Virus record (IMG/VR): IMGVR_UViG_3300035034_000196
Span: 1-24,954 of that record
From: a virus
Length of the DNA: 24,954 nucleotides
Strand: one strand, 5' to 3'
In this document: positions 7,720 to 14,757 of the stretch, piece after piece
Numbering within the stretch: the first letter of the stretch is position 1
Layout: each line of letters begins with the position of its first letter
Translations under genes and position numbers: made by a program
The notes under the pieces: generated by a model
What the model was told of the DNA's origin: nothing
What the model saw: only the letters and a program-made list of their open reading frames with translations
Databases searched by the model: none

Positions 7720-7997
7720 AGTCGGCTCCTTATCTCACCTCGTGCGTATGCCTCAAGGGCACGGAAGGTGGACGCGAAGGGACCGTCAAGGTCTGCTCGC
7801 ATTTGTTCCACCGTATTCAGGATGTCCTTGATGTCGATGTCGATAGAATCACACACGGCAACGAGCGCCATCGCAATAGCCTGCACCTGCACCTCGGGCT
7901 TGTCCTGTGTCTTGTCGATGACTGCGTACATTGCCTGACGCATAGCATCCGGGTGTGTCGCGGCCATTCCTATCAGCCTGTCTCTGTTGATCGCCAT
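7716..7997 (-). CDS. Hypothetical protein, first gene after promoter-like repeat 1
   Basis: A 93-aa protein. ATG 7997 is chosen over upstream in-frame codons because AGAGGA lies seven bases before it. The sequence is helical: RDRLIGMAATHPDAMRQAMYAVID, then VQAIAMALVAVCDSIDID and LNTVEQMRADLDGPFA. There is no membrane segment and no catalytic motif. It is the first gene read from the promoter-like repeat at 8288-8306, ahead of SSB. I do not recognise the family. Confidence 0.7.
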   Translation of the reverse strand: MAINRDRLIGMAATHPDAMRQAMYAVIDKTQDKPEVQVQAIAMALVAVCDSIDIDIKDILNTVEQMRADLDGPFASTFRALEAYARGEIRSRL

Positions 7998-8287
7998 AAA
8001 TTTTCCTCTGTTGAATAAGGTGAGCAGCAGGGCAGCGTCGAACTGCATTGTACACGTGTTACCACGATGTTTTCTAATCACCGTAAACGCATAGTGACTG
8101 CGCAATGGCTACCTGCCGCAAAGTTGCTGGGTATCTCGGCGTCCTCCCAGCACGGGTTACGGGTTGCACCTTAAGGGTGTCCCACCTATGTGTCATTGCT
8201 CCCGTTGATCTCGTCGTGGCGTATTGCAATTCAGACACGTACGTCGGGTGCAGATTGTTTCATGGTATAATGAAATCGGTTCTTCCT
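7998..8287 (-). other. Leader without a credible gene
   Basis: About 290 bases between promoter-like repeat 1 and the 93-aa gene. A short hairpin (TTTCAT ... ATGAAA, 8258-8275) starts about a dozen bases downstream of the repeat. A 40-codon frame beginning MTHRWDTLKV has a GGGAG only two bases from its ATG and is not convincing. I see no other structure. Confidence 0.5.
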
Positions 8288-8306
8288 TCTTGTGGTTGGC
8301 CCCCCC
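8288..8306 (-). promoter_or_regulatory. Putative phage RNA polymerase promoter 1
   Basis: An exact copy of the 19-nt repeat GGGGGGGCCAACCACAAGA on the minus strand, followed by purine-rich AGGAAGA. It abuts the stop codon of the 49-aa membrane protein gene and points at the SSB/replication block, the place of class II promoters in T7. It has no dyad that would suggest a terminator. The promoter role is inferred from repetition, orientation and location. Confidence 0.75.
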
Positions 8307-8456
8307 TCAGTTTCCAAACTCATTGAAGACAGCAGCCATGCCCAGACATGCAAGCGAAACGGTACCGTACTCGACCATGCCTGTGACGTACGCAAGCACA
8401 GCCCAACCCGCAGCCGATGCTGTCCACATGAGCGCACCTATCTTGAACCAGTTCAT
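8307..8456 (-). CDS. Small two-TM membrane protein
   Basis: A 49-aa protein, almost entirely hydrophobic, with two potential membrane helices (IGALMWTASAAGWAVLAYV and VSLACLGMAAVFNEF). ATG 8456 overlaps the stop of the preceding gene as ATGA. Its TGA ends exactly where the G-run of promoter-like repeat 1 begins. The function is unknown; small membrane proteins in this region of T7-like phages often act against the host. Confidence 0.6.
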   Translation of the reverse strand: MNWFKIGALMWTASAAGWAVLAYVTGMVEYGTVSLACLGMAAVFNEFGN

Positions 8457-8638
8457 AGCGGCCACCAGTCAGTGAACACAGGCACAGGTATCATCGGGTA
8501 GTTCGTGATGAGTCCTACTGCTGTCGTGCGTCTAACCATCAGCCACACCTCGTTGTTCGACTTGGTGTGACTTACCGGGGGAACCATCAGCTCCCACGTG
8601 TCACCCCTGAAGTCGAACGCATGAATTATATTGCTCAT
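8453..8638 (-). CDS. Hypothetical protein
   Basis: A 61-aa protein (MSNIIHAFDFRGDTWELMVPP... ending FTDWWPL), probably beta-rich with several Trp residues. The start overlaps the previous stop as ATGA and the end overlaps the next start in the same way, so it is part of a coupled four-gene string. I do not recognise its family. Confidence 0.65.
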   Translation of the reverse strand: MSNIIHAFDFRGDTWELMVPPVSHTKSNNEVWLMVRRTTAVGLITNYPMIPVPVFTDWWPL

Positions 8639-8919
8639 GTCTTCACCTCCACATAGCGTGTTGCAGTGTACTCCTCGGCAACTACCAGCTCCGCCTCAAC
8701 GATCTTGTCGTACTCCCACGGACTCTCGTCCTGCTGTTCAGTGAGACCCCGACGGTAGTACGCACGATAAATTTTACCATCGTACTTGAAGATGAGAGTG
8801 TGATGCTCTAACCACCGACTCGTATAATTGATGTCATCAGAGATAATCTCCTCCGTCTCCTCGTACAGCACGTCGAGCATGAACTCCTTCGTGAATACCT
8901 TCTTCTTCGTAGTACTCAT
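8635..8919 (-). CDS. Conserved phage hypothetical protein
   Basis: A 94-aa acidic protein. The pattern RWLEHHTLIFKYDGKIYRAYYRRGLTEQQDESPWEYD reminds me of small uncharacterised proteins from T7-like phages that share W-x-E-H-H and T-E-x-Q-D-E-S-P-x-E-Y. The fold is probably mixed alpha/beta. The start overlaps the previous stop as ATGA. It lies between RNA polymerase and the replication block. Its function is unknown. Confidence 0.7.
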   Translation of the reverse strand: MSTTKKKVFTKEFMLDVLYEETEEIISDDINYTSRWLEHHTLIFKYDGKIYRAYYRRGLTEQQDESPWEYDKIVEAELVVAEEYTATRYVEVKT

Positions 8920-9113
8920 GCGATCCGTGCGCCACGATGGAACACGCCTCCGTCTTCGGAAGTCTGAAGGGTGGCACCGACCTGACGATCTTCCTGCCAG
9001 CGAACGGCTTTAACCTTGGTGCTTCCATCTTCCTGCTTGACGTTTCGTTTGGCAAAGGAATCCACTGTGTGTGTGGACTTGGTCGTGACGTGCTGTGTCT
9101 TTACGTTTTGCAT
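8916..9113 (-). CDS. Small basic hypothetical protein
   Basis: A 65-aa, Lys/Thr-rich protein with a polar start (MQNVKTQHVTTKSTHTVDSF) and no hydrophobic segment. ATG 9113 has GGAG seven bases upstream and overlaps the previous gene by 13 bases; its stop overlaps the next start as ATGA. The family is not recognised. Confidence 0.6.
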   Translation of the reverse strand: MQNVKTQHVTTKSTHTVDSFAKRNVKQEDGSTKVKAVRWQEDRQVGATLQTSEDGGVFHRGARIA

Positions 9114-9280
9114 TTGAATGCTCCATCAGTTGTGGTGTGTGGTTTGTAGCAGTCGGGACAGATAGGCTGACCCGCATAGGTTGAGTGCGCCAGCTTCATG
9201 CGGTGGTTGTGCTCCGCAATCAGCTGACGTTCGATCCGGTACGTAGGTACCAATGGTCTACGCGAAGAAGAAGTCGGCAT
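9101..9280 (-). CDS. Small Cys-containing protein overlapping the RNA polymerase end
   Basis: A 59-aa protein. ATG 9280 lies inside the last codons of RNA polymerase and is preceded by a near-perfect AGGAGG six bases upstream, which decides the start. The C-terminus has CPDCYKPHTTTDGAFKC, a partial zinc-ribbon pattern (C-x2-C plus a later Cys). It may be a small zinc-binding adaptor, and its translation is probably linked to that of the polymerase. Confidence 0.6.
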   Translation of the reverse strand: MPTSSSRRPLVPTYRIERQLIAEHNHRMKLAHSTYAGQPICPDCYKPHTTTDGAFKCKT

Positions 9281-11702
9281 CACGCACCTCCTCAAGGTTC
9301 AGCTCGCCTGCTTCAGGTGGCAACGGAACGTCCACCCACTTCTCACCCGGCAGTGCAGGTAGGCATTGCTGATACACGCTAACCAATTGCTCGGGAGTGT
9401 ACAGCTTGATGAACTCATCACGGATGATGAAGTGCATCTCGTCTACGTCACAGGCATGGACTCCGAACGAGTCATGGATCATGGCATAGTGGTTGGTCAC
9501 CCCTTGCTCAGCGAGTGTGTTCACCACCATCATCAGGTGAGTAGCATCCATCGAGTGAATGAAGTTGGGTGCAACCGATAGCTTGTGCTTGGCTGCGTCC
9601 ACATTCTTACTCACCACCTGCAACGTCAGTCGTACCCGCTGCCCTTGGAACAAGACCTTGAACACCTTGCCCTTCGACTTACGGTACGGCTGAACAACAG
9701 GCAGCCCGAGTGGTGTGACCCACGATGTCGGGATGTTCTCTTGCGAGTATGCCTTGCTGATTTCTTTCAGCCAATCCATCGCTTCAGCTGCGCGGTCAAC
9801 GACCTGCCTTATCGCTTGCTCAACGATAGGTGCAACGAAAGCTGCTGCCTTCCAGTTCTCATGGCCCGGAAGGAACTGCCCTTCGGTGCGCTTCCGCATT
9901 TCCTTTGCGATCTGGTCACGTATCCCAATGGATGTTACACTGTACGCAAACGTCATGCATGGTCGCTTGACCATAGTCCTGTCGAGTGCAGACCACCAGA
10001 CCTTCGCCATTGGCTCTCCATTTTCTACCAGTAAATCTTTTGCTACGTTCAGCACCTCGGTGTAGATGTCCGATGGTGCGTCGGTCGCCGTAAGATTCAC
10101 AGCACGTCCACCTTCCGCATCCCTCAGCATTGCGCTGAAGTGTTGGATGCCTGAGCATGAGCCGTCCATCGCAATCGGTAGGTGTGACACGTAGTCCTCA
10201 CCCTCGACCTGATAGCCAGTCCACTCAAAGCAGGCAGCAAGTGCACAGAACGGGTCGTCAGCCTCAGTCCAGAAGCGTTGACCGTCGAGCGGTAGCATCG
10301 CGCTGTCCATCAGCTGCTTGCTGTGTGCTATGGTCCATGCGACACGCTCGTCGAATGATACCTTATCAACACCGAACAGGTTGGCGATCTGAACAGCCAG
10401 CCAGTATGCTCCACTGTTGCCCAGCTTCTTGCCGTCAGCGAATTGGATCAGTGCCTTCGACACGTCGTCACCCTGAGGGTGCATGTCCGCAGACATGGAG
10501 TACACACGACCTCTGAAGTCCAGCGAGTGCGGGAAGTAGAACTCCTCGTTATCTCGCAGGTCTTGAGCGATGGCCAGCTTGGTCATCAACGAGATGCGCT
10601 TCGACCTGAGCTTTGCGTTCGCCTCATGCACATCACGTGCTCGCATTTTCCACTCGGTGAACACGTCATACATTTCCGGTGGCATTTTGGTGGCGTGTAG
10701 CTTGCGATCAATCGACGCTGGTATCTCTGGGATAGCCTCGTCGTTCATCGCTGGTAGTCCACCCATCACGCTGTCCGCAGCTCTGATCTCACGGATGACA
10801 TCAAGTACCGGGACGTTGACAGCCCACGGTGTAGCTTGGATGCGATTGACTGCATCGTAGATACCCGGCATGTCCGAGCTGAACAGGTCGTCTCGTGTGT
10901 CCGGTGATGCTGAACGTACGAGGTTAGCCTTCAGTCGTGCTGTCAGGTAACCGCCCGATGTCGGTGAGGTCCACGGCACAGGCGGCATGAGCATCGGTAA
11001 GTTGACTGGTCGGTCAGCTTCGAGCTGCATGTGGTTGCTTGCGAGTCGCTCGATGGCTGCCTCACTCATGGATATGAGCTTGGTCGTCTTCACACCTTGC
11101 TTCTGCATGGTCAGCTCAGCGAAGCCAGTCGCCTCGATGTACAGCTCGACCAGCTTGGTCCCCATAGTCAGCTTCTCACCCTCCGTCCAGCCCATGCCCT
11201 TGACACCTGCTATCTGTGCTGCCTTCCGCATGATGCGACGACGAGCGCCGGAGCTACTCCACTTCGCAGCCTTGCGGCTCATGCTGTTTGCCAGTGCAGG
11301 CTCGGCTTGTTCCAACTCCTCGAACTGGTAGTCCTCCTGAATGAGGTTCGCTACTCGCATCGCTGTGCGGGTGAGCTTGTCTCGTGAATGGGATGCGGTG
11401 ACACACACTCGGGCTGTGATGTACGCGATGGCATCGGCTCTCAGTTCCCGCATGTAGTGGAAGGCGAGCGGCACCTGCGTTGGTAGGTTACCATTGCCCC
11501 CATCTTCAAGGGCTGTCACTCTCTCCTCTATCACAGGGATCAGTGCACCCATAGCTACGAGTACCATTCCCTTTCCAGCAGTCACGTCACCTGCTCCCTG
11601 TCCCTCAGCTTCCCTGTAGTAGCGGGATACCCCGTCACTGAGCTGCTGTATCTCACGCATCTCTTGAAGTTCTCTTACAGTTGACTCATATTCCCTTTCC
11701 AT
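9258..11702 (-). CDS. T7-like single-subunit DNA-directed RNA polymerase
   Basis: An 814-aa protein matching T7 gp1. Catalytic elements: DGSCSGIQHFSAMLRD (T7 Asp537), MVKRPCMTFAYSVTSIG (Lys631 and Tyr639) and IHDSFGVHA near residue 744 (Asp812). The protein ends in DADFFFA, like the DFAFA end of T7. The segment after VVQPYRKSKGK corresponds to the T7 specificity loop that reads the promoter, and its sequence differs, consistent with a different promoter. ATG 11702 has AAAGG ten bases upstream; a GTG at 11747 lacks a ribosome site. A putative promoter for this enzyme lies about 60 bases upstream, suggesting self-amplification. Confidence 0.98.
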   Translation of the reverse strand: MEREYESTVRELQEMREIQQLSDGVSRYYREAEGQGAGDVTAGKGMVLVAMGALIPVIEERVTALEDGGNGNLPTQVPLAFHYMRELRADAIAYITARVCVTASHSRDKLTRTAMRVANLIQEDYQFEELEQAEPALANSMSRKAAKWSSSGARRRIMRKAAQIAGVKGMGWTEGEKLTMGTKLVELYIEATGFAELTMQKQGVKTTKLISMSEAAIERLASNHMQLEADRPVNLPMLMPPVPWTSPTSGGYLTARLKANLVRSASPDTRDDLFSSDMPGIYDAVNRIQATPWAVNVPVLDVIREIRAADSVMGGLPAMNDEAIPEIPASIDRKLHATKMPPEMYDVFTEWKMRARDVHEANAKLRSKRISLMTKLAIAQDLRDNEEFYFPHSLDFRGRVYSMSADMHPQGDDVSKALIQFADGKKLGNSGAYWLAVQIANLFGVDKVSFDERVAWTIAHSKQLMDSAMLPLDGQRFWTEADDPFCALAACFEWTGYQVEGEDYVSHLPIAMDGSCSGIQHFSAMLRDAEGGRAVNLTATDAPSDIYTEVLNVAKDLLVENGEPMAKVWWSALDRTMVKRPCMTFAYSVTSIGIRDQIAKEMRKRTEGQFLPGHENWKAAAFVAPIVEQAIRQVVDRAAEAMDWLKEISKAYSQENIPTSWVTPLGLPVVQPYRKSKGKVFKVLFQGQRVRLTLQVVSKNVDAAKHKLSVAPNFIHSMDATHLMMVVNTLAEQGVTNHYAMIHDSFGVHACDVDEMHFIIRDEFIKLYTPEQLVSVYQQCLPALPGEKWVDVPLPPEAGELNLEEVRDADFFFA

Positions 11703-11764
11703 ATCTTCAGTACCTTTAAGTTGACTGACAGTTACTTTAAGTATCACTATAAAGTGGTCTTGCT

Positions 11765-11783
11765 TCTTGTGGTTGGCCCCCCC
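11765..11783 (-). promoter_or_regulatory. Putative phage RNA polymerase promoter 2 (upstream of RNAP gene)
   Basis: An exact copy of GGGGGGGCCAACCACAAGA on the minus strand, followed by AGCAAGA. It lies between the 77-aa gene and RNA polymerase. A small inverted repeat, CACT-TTAT-AGTG (11745-11756), starts nine bases downstream. If this is a promoter, the polymerase transcribes its own gene. Confidence 0.72.
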
Positions 11784-11786
11784 TCC

Positions 11787-12020
11787 TCAAACCTTGCCCT
11801 TCCAGCCTTGCCGTGCAATGTCCCACTCCACGTCCTTGTTGAATACGAACAGGCTGCGCTCGGTCCAGCCCCCGTCACCACGTGCAACCTCGTAGGTAGC
11901 GCGCAGTTGCACGGAAAGCACGTCCACGACGGTGCATATGTGTACCACCTCGGGCTTGTCACCGTACAGCCCCTCCTCTACCACACGTATCTGCTCGCCA
12001 GCTTTCGGTCGCCTGCTCAT
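11787..12020 (-). CDS. Small beta-rich hypothetical protein
   Basis: A 77-aa protein (MSRRPKAGEQIRVVEEGLYG... WTERSLFVFNKDVEWDIA), predicted by eye to be mostly beta strands, like a small SH3-type barrel. ATG 12020 has AGGAG eight bases upstream and overlaps the stop of the secreted HExxH gene as ATGA. It is the last gene before RNA polymerase. The family is not identified. Confidence 0.65.
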   Translation of the reverse strand: MSRRPKAGEQIRVVEEGLYGDKPEVVHICTVVDVLSVQLRATYEVARGDGGWTERSLFVFNKDVEWDIARQGWKGKV

Positions 12021-12361
12021 TGGTACCACTCCTCGTGATACTTCCCAAGCAACCCATGCAATACCTCGTGCCCGAGGATGGTCGTGTGCTTGTCGTCCAC
12101 CTTCGTCGGGCGCACTGCCATGATGGTGCACAGTACGGTCCCGTCATCTTGCGGCTTGCATAAGCTGATACCACGAGTGCCACCGCAGTCGCGACAGCCA
12201 GCCCGCTTGAGCTTGGCTTGCAGTGCGGTGCGTGTCGGGTACCAGTGTACCTCGAAGGTGACCGTCGTCACGTCCCACTCGGGAACTATCTCCTCCGCTT
12301 GAGCCTGACTGCACACCAGCACAGCCAGCCCTATCATTAACAACCACGTTGCTCGTCTCAT
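12017..12361 (-). CDS. Secreted HExxH protein (putative small metallopeptidase)
   Basis: A 114-aa protein with a clear Sec signal peptide: MRRA, a hydrophobic core, then a likely cleavage after AQA at residue 22. The mature part has four Cys (56, 59, 68, 78), suited to disulfides in the periplasm, and TILGHEVLHGLLGKYHEEW at the C-terminus. H98, E99 and H102 form an HExxH zinc site and H109 is a possible third ligand, one residue further than in canonical metzincins. ATG 12361 follows AGGAG six bases upstream. It sits in the early region just before RNA polymerase. Peptidase activity is inferred and the target is unknown. Confidence 0.75.
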   Translation of the reverse strand: MRRATWLLMIGLAVLVCSQAQAEEIVPEWDVTTVTFEVHWYPTRTALQAKLKRAGCRDCGGTRGISLCKPQDDGTVLCTIMAVRPTKVDDKHTTILGHEVLHGLLGKYHEEWYQ

Positions 12362-12416
12362 AATTTTCTCCTGTCATCCATTGCCACCACGTGTATTGTG
12401 CCCAGCTTCATAGTGC

Positions 12417-12905
12417 TCATCGTAGTGCCTCCTCGATTGCGTCTATGATAGCGTGCTGTTTCAGCAGTGCCTCACCCTGCCGCTCGACCGTCTTCACCAG
12501 CTCAGCCCTATCGCCAACCATCCGTGACACATAATTTTCCTCGACCGTCTTCACCAGCTCAGCCCTCTCTCTAACCAGCCGTGACACAAAATTTTCCTCG
12601 CCTTGCAGCTTGCGCTTCAGGTTACCGAGTTCCACATTGTACGACCGACAGTCATTTTCGAGCTTACTGCACTCTGCTTTGAGAGATTCGAGGTCGTCAG
12701 TCAGGCTGTCTATCTGCCGGTTCTGTCGCTTGACTCGTGGGTCAAGGTCCAAGTGGATACGGTCAGCCAACTCGTCGTTCTGCTTCATCAACCCACGGTT
12801 ACGGTTGATGTGGTGACTCAGCCGATTGATGTAGCCAGCCTTGTTGTCCTCGATACGCTTGCGAAGCAATCTGATTGTTGCTTCCAATCCTCCGATGATA
12901 CTCAT
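12417..12905 (-). CDS. Coiled-coil protein with a tandem 19-residue repeat
   Basis: A 162-aa protein composed of heptad-like sequence rich in Leu, Glu, Arg and Lys, so almost certainly a long coiled coil. Near the C-terminus a 19-residue unit, ENFVSRLVRERAELVKTVE, is followed directly by the near copy ENYVSRMVGDRAELVKTVE. ATG 12905 follows GGGAGAGG and overlaps the previous stop as ATGA. It could be a scaffold or host-interaction protein; no family is recognised. Confidence 0.65.
   Translation of the reverse strand: MSIIGGLEATIRLLRKRIEDNKAGYINRLSHHINRNRGLMKQNDELADRIHLDLDPRVKRQNRQIDSLTDDLESLKAECSKLENDCRSYNVELGNLKRKLQGEENFVSRLVRERAELVKTVEENYVSRMVGDRAELVKTVERQGEALLKQHAIIDAIEEALR
12484..12597. 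repeat. 57-bp tandem duplication inside the coiled-coil gene
   Basis: Two adjacent copies (12484-12540 and 12541-12597) begin with the same 26-bp block, TCGACCGTCTTCACCAGCTC continuing to AGCCCT, and differ at a few later positions. The period of 57 bases equals 19 codons, so the frame is kept. Confidence 0.9.
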
Positions 12906-13129
12906 AGTCCTCTCCCAATGTCACTCAGTGTTGCGTTCATGTCAGCCGCACGTTCGCGGTCGTCTGCTTCACGTACGCTGTCGATGCAAGATTCCTCAGG
13001 CTCCAGCTGTGACAGCTCGTGCTCAAGGTCTTCCACCTCGGATGCAAGCTCGGCTTCAAGCTCACGTGTGTCGTCGAGCAGTGCCTTCTTCTCGGCCAAC
13101 TCAGCGGTCCACTCCTCGTAGAGACTCAC
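12902..13129 (-). CDS. Acidic coiled-coil hypothetical protein
   Basis: A 75-aa protein, strongly acidic and helical (ELAEKKALLDDTRELEAELA...). GTG 13129 overlaps the preceding stop as GTGA, and its own stop overlaps the next start as ATGA. Placed next to another coiled-coil gene, it might form a hetero-oligomer with it, which is inference only. Confidence 0.6.
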   Translation of the reverse strand: MSLYEEWTAELAEKKALLDDTRELEAELASEVEDLEHELSQLEPEESCIDSVREADDRERAADMNATLSDIGRGL

Positions 13130-13392
13130 GAGTTCACCAAGTCAATCGCAGCTTTATTCTGTGCCTGCTGCTGATTGTACCTGTCGGCTGCTTCAGCCAT
13201 GCGGTCGAACTCAATGGCCATCTCTTTCTTCGTCGCCATGTTGTCGGTCGTCGAGTACACCAGCAACATCATCGGAGTGAGCACACTCCACGTTGGTGTG
13301 TTGTCGATAGTCCCGACTACCTTCTTCGTGCATCTCTCAAGCACCTCAGTGGCAATGTAGGTCCTGATTCTGTCTTCATTTTGCTGTAACAT
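13126..13392 (-). CDS. Hypothetical protein
   Basis: An 88-aa protein starting MLQQNEDRIRTYIATEVLERC, with a central PTWSVLTPMMLLVY stretch and a helical, Gln- and Ala-rich C-terminus. ATG 13392 follows GGGAGTAGGAT and lies within the end of the preceding gene. No membrane protein call is justified because the hydrophobic stretch is short. The family is unknown. Confidence 0.6.
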   Translation of the reverse strand: MLQQNEDRIRTYIATEVLERCTKKVVGTIDNTPTWSVLTPMMLLVYSTTDNMATKKEMAIEFDRMAEAADRYNQQQAQNKAAIDLVNS

Positions 13393-13609
13393 ATCCTACT
13401 CCCATGCACTCGATCCACGCGTCGGTGCCATCGTTGTAAAGGGGTCTGCACTTCGTGGGCAGATGAAACTTATCACGCTTCGGTAAGGCGACCGACTCGA
13501 CGTACGAGTCCGATGCTGGTGCGCACGATCCAACCATGATCGCCAATTCAATCGTGATGATGATACATCCAATGCCAGAATCCAATGCTGCTCTCCTCTG
13601 GTGATTCAA
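13376..13609 (-). CDS. Putative exported or lipoprotein-type small protein
   Basis: A 77-aa protein with an N-terminal hydrophobic stretch (GCIIITIELAIMVGS) followed by Cys, resembling a lipoprotein signal. From ATG 13609 the N-region is basic (MNHQRR), which suits an export signal, but it has no Shine-Dalgarno. A TTG at 13585 has AGAGGAG seven bases upstream and is the alternative start. The region after Cys is polar. It overlaps the zinc-ribbon gene in another frame by 62 bases from the ATG. Confidence 0.5.
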   Translation of the reverse strand: MNHQRRAALDSGIGCIIITIELAIMVGSCAPASDSYVESVALPKRDKFHLPTKCRPLYNDGTDAWIECMGVGYVTAK

Positions 13610-13694
13610 AGTAGCTGGTCAAGCCACACTCCTCGCAGTCGCCACCATCAGGCTCAGGCAACGCGATCTCTTTGCAGTACGGGCATTCCATCAT
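13548..13694 (-). CDS. Small zinc-ribbon protein
   Basis: A 48-aa protein with CPYC near the N-terminus and CEEC sixteen residues later, a classic two-CxxC zinc ribbon, and a C-terminus ending in HWMYHHHD. ATG 13694 has GGAGG eight bases upstream and overlaps the previous stop as ATGA. Phages often encode such ribbons as small adaptors or anti-host factors; no specific role can be assigned. Confidence 0.65.
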   Translation of the reverse strand: MMECPYCKEIALPEPDGGDCEECGLTSYFESPEESSIGFWHWMYHHHD

Positions 13695-13795
13695 CTTGTC
13701 ATCCTCCATAGTTTGTACACACACTCAGCCACAGCCACGACGATGTACGCCGTGACCATGACACCGATCCAGAAGAACAGTTGCTTATCGTCCAC
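13691..13795 (-). CDS. 34-aa single-TM protein
   Basis: A tiny protein starting with GTG 13795: MDDKQLFFWIGVMVTAYIVVAVAECVYKLWRMTR. It has one membrane helix with Asp residues at the N-terminal end and basic residues after the helix. It overlaps both neighbours. The ribosome site is weak, so expression would depend on coupling. Confidence 0.45.
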   Translation of the reverse strand: MDDKQLFFWIGVMVTAYIVVAVAECVYKLWRMTR

Positions 13796-13961
13796 GTGCT
13801 TCGACCAGCTTCTGCGCCAGCGACTTCGGTTGCTCGGATACATGTCCGACCAACTGAGGCATTAGCTTGCCAGCTGGAGACCAGCCAAGCAGCTCGCTGT
13901 AAAATGACACCGAACGGGTGCCGTCAGGGTTTACGTGCGGGTTGATGTGTGACTGTCTCAT
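13785..13961 (-). CDS. Small protein with EQPKSLAQKLVEAR motif (paralogue 1)
   Basis: A 58-aa protein. Its C-terminal half, GWSPAGKLMP...EQPKSLAQKLVEARGR, is nearly the same as that of the 69-aa protein at 15045-15254. ATG 13961 overlaps the stop of the basic 44-aa gene as ATGA. The shared C-terminus with different N-termini suggests a common interaction helix. No known family is recognised. Confidence 0.6.
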   Translation of the reverse strand: MRQSHINPHVNPDGTRSVSFYSELLGWSPAGKLMPQLVGHVSEQPKSLAQKLVEARGR

Positions 13962-14092
13962 GCTTGACTCCTCGCTGCCTTCCGTGCCTTGCGGCGTGCT
14001 GCCCGTTTAATGGCGTAATGCCGGGGCGTCTTCCACCTGCTCTTGCTGGCGGATACTCGTGCTACTGCTCTGCGTCTCATCTTTCGGTTCAT
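13958..14092 (-). CDS. Very basic 44-aa protein
   Basis: MNRKMRRRAVARVSASKSRW... with 20 Arg or Lys residues out of 44 and no acidic residue. ATG 14092 has AAGGAG five bases upstream, a strong start. It overlaps the next gene as ATGA. The composition suggests nucleic-acid binding. Confidence 0.6.
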   Translation of the reverse strand: MNRKMRRRAVARVSASKSRWKTPRHYAIKRAARRKARKAARSQA

Positions 14093-14108
14093 CAGTGCTC
14101 CTTGCTGG

Positions 14109-14708
14109 TCACCCCAGCAGATATTTCACATGCCGACGACTTACGTCATCAGCGCCTTCAAAGGTGCTCACCCTATCGTTAAGGTGCTCGCACCACTCGT
14201 TCCACAACTTCTCTGTGCCACCACATGCGTCGCACAGGTGCAAGTACAATTCGCACTTGTCGTCGATCTCTCGCACCTGAGCTGCCGGGTTTTTACGTGG
14301 CCGGATGAACCATGCTTTCTCGTCGAGGTCAAATCTTTCGACGTTGTGCATGTCCAGACAGCCCGCCTCACCTACCAGAAGTTGACACATAAAGCCAGCT
14401 TTCGGTAGACCGAGGCCGGGAACCTTTAAGAATTCCCTAAGTAAATCACCGAGTTGCAACCGTCCGGCACGATAAGCTCGCACCTTGGAGTACAACTTCA
14501 CACGGTTATCGCGCAGGTAAATGTACCCTGCTCGTTTGAATCCCCATAGCTGCGGAGCATCAGTGCCCAACTTGCGCACGCTCTCCATCTGGTTCCCAAC
14601 ACCGACCCATTGCATCCGGATTGAAAGTAGCACCATCGTGCCAACTGTAAGGAACTTGTCGGGGTTCTTGCACCAGCGTTCGATGCGACTCTGGTCGTCT
14701 TTGTACAT
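14109..14708 (-). CDS. Possible HhH-GPD DNA glycosylase-like protein
   Basis: A 199-aa protein, the largest in the early block. Residues 95-111 (KVPGLGLPKAGFMCQLL) form a helix-hairpin-helix of the form L/V-P-G-x-G-x-x-K-A. Sixteen residues after K103 comes CLDMHNVERF, with D119 where endonuclease III-type glycosylases have their catalytic Asp in VDTH. The upstream region (GTMVLLSIRMQWVGVGNQMESV) could form the other helices. A DNA glycosylase or lyase acting on modified bases is therefore possible, although the iron-sulfur cysteines of endonuclease III are absent. ATG 14708 follows GAGGAGGAG. The call rests on motifs seen by eye. Confidence 0.55.
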   Translation of the reverse strand: MYKDDQSRIERWCKNPDKFLTVGTMVLLSIRMQWVGVGNQMESVRKLGTDAPQLWGFKRAGYIYLRDNRVKLYSKVRAYRAGRLQLGDLLREFLKVPGLGLPKAGFMCQLLVGEAGCLDMHNVERFDLDEKAWFIRPRKNPAAQVREIDDKCELYLHLCDACGGTEKLWNEWCEHLNDRVSTFEGADDVSRRHVKYLLG

Positions 14709-14757
14709 GGTGTTAACTCCTCCTCGCGCAGCCAGTGCGCATGAATCTTATCAAAAA

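Noticed and set aside
8288-8306. The C-run on the plus strand as a terminator
   Set aside because: There is no dyad upstream of the run and the same 19 bases recur exactly in four places, which fits a protein or polymerase site better.
14084-14090. CTGATGA close to GAAAG before the 44-aa gene
   Set aside because: No stem I hairpin or GUC is present; the match comes from a start codon after CTG.
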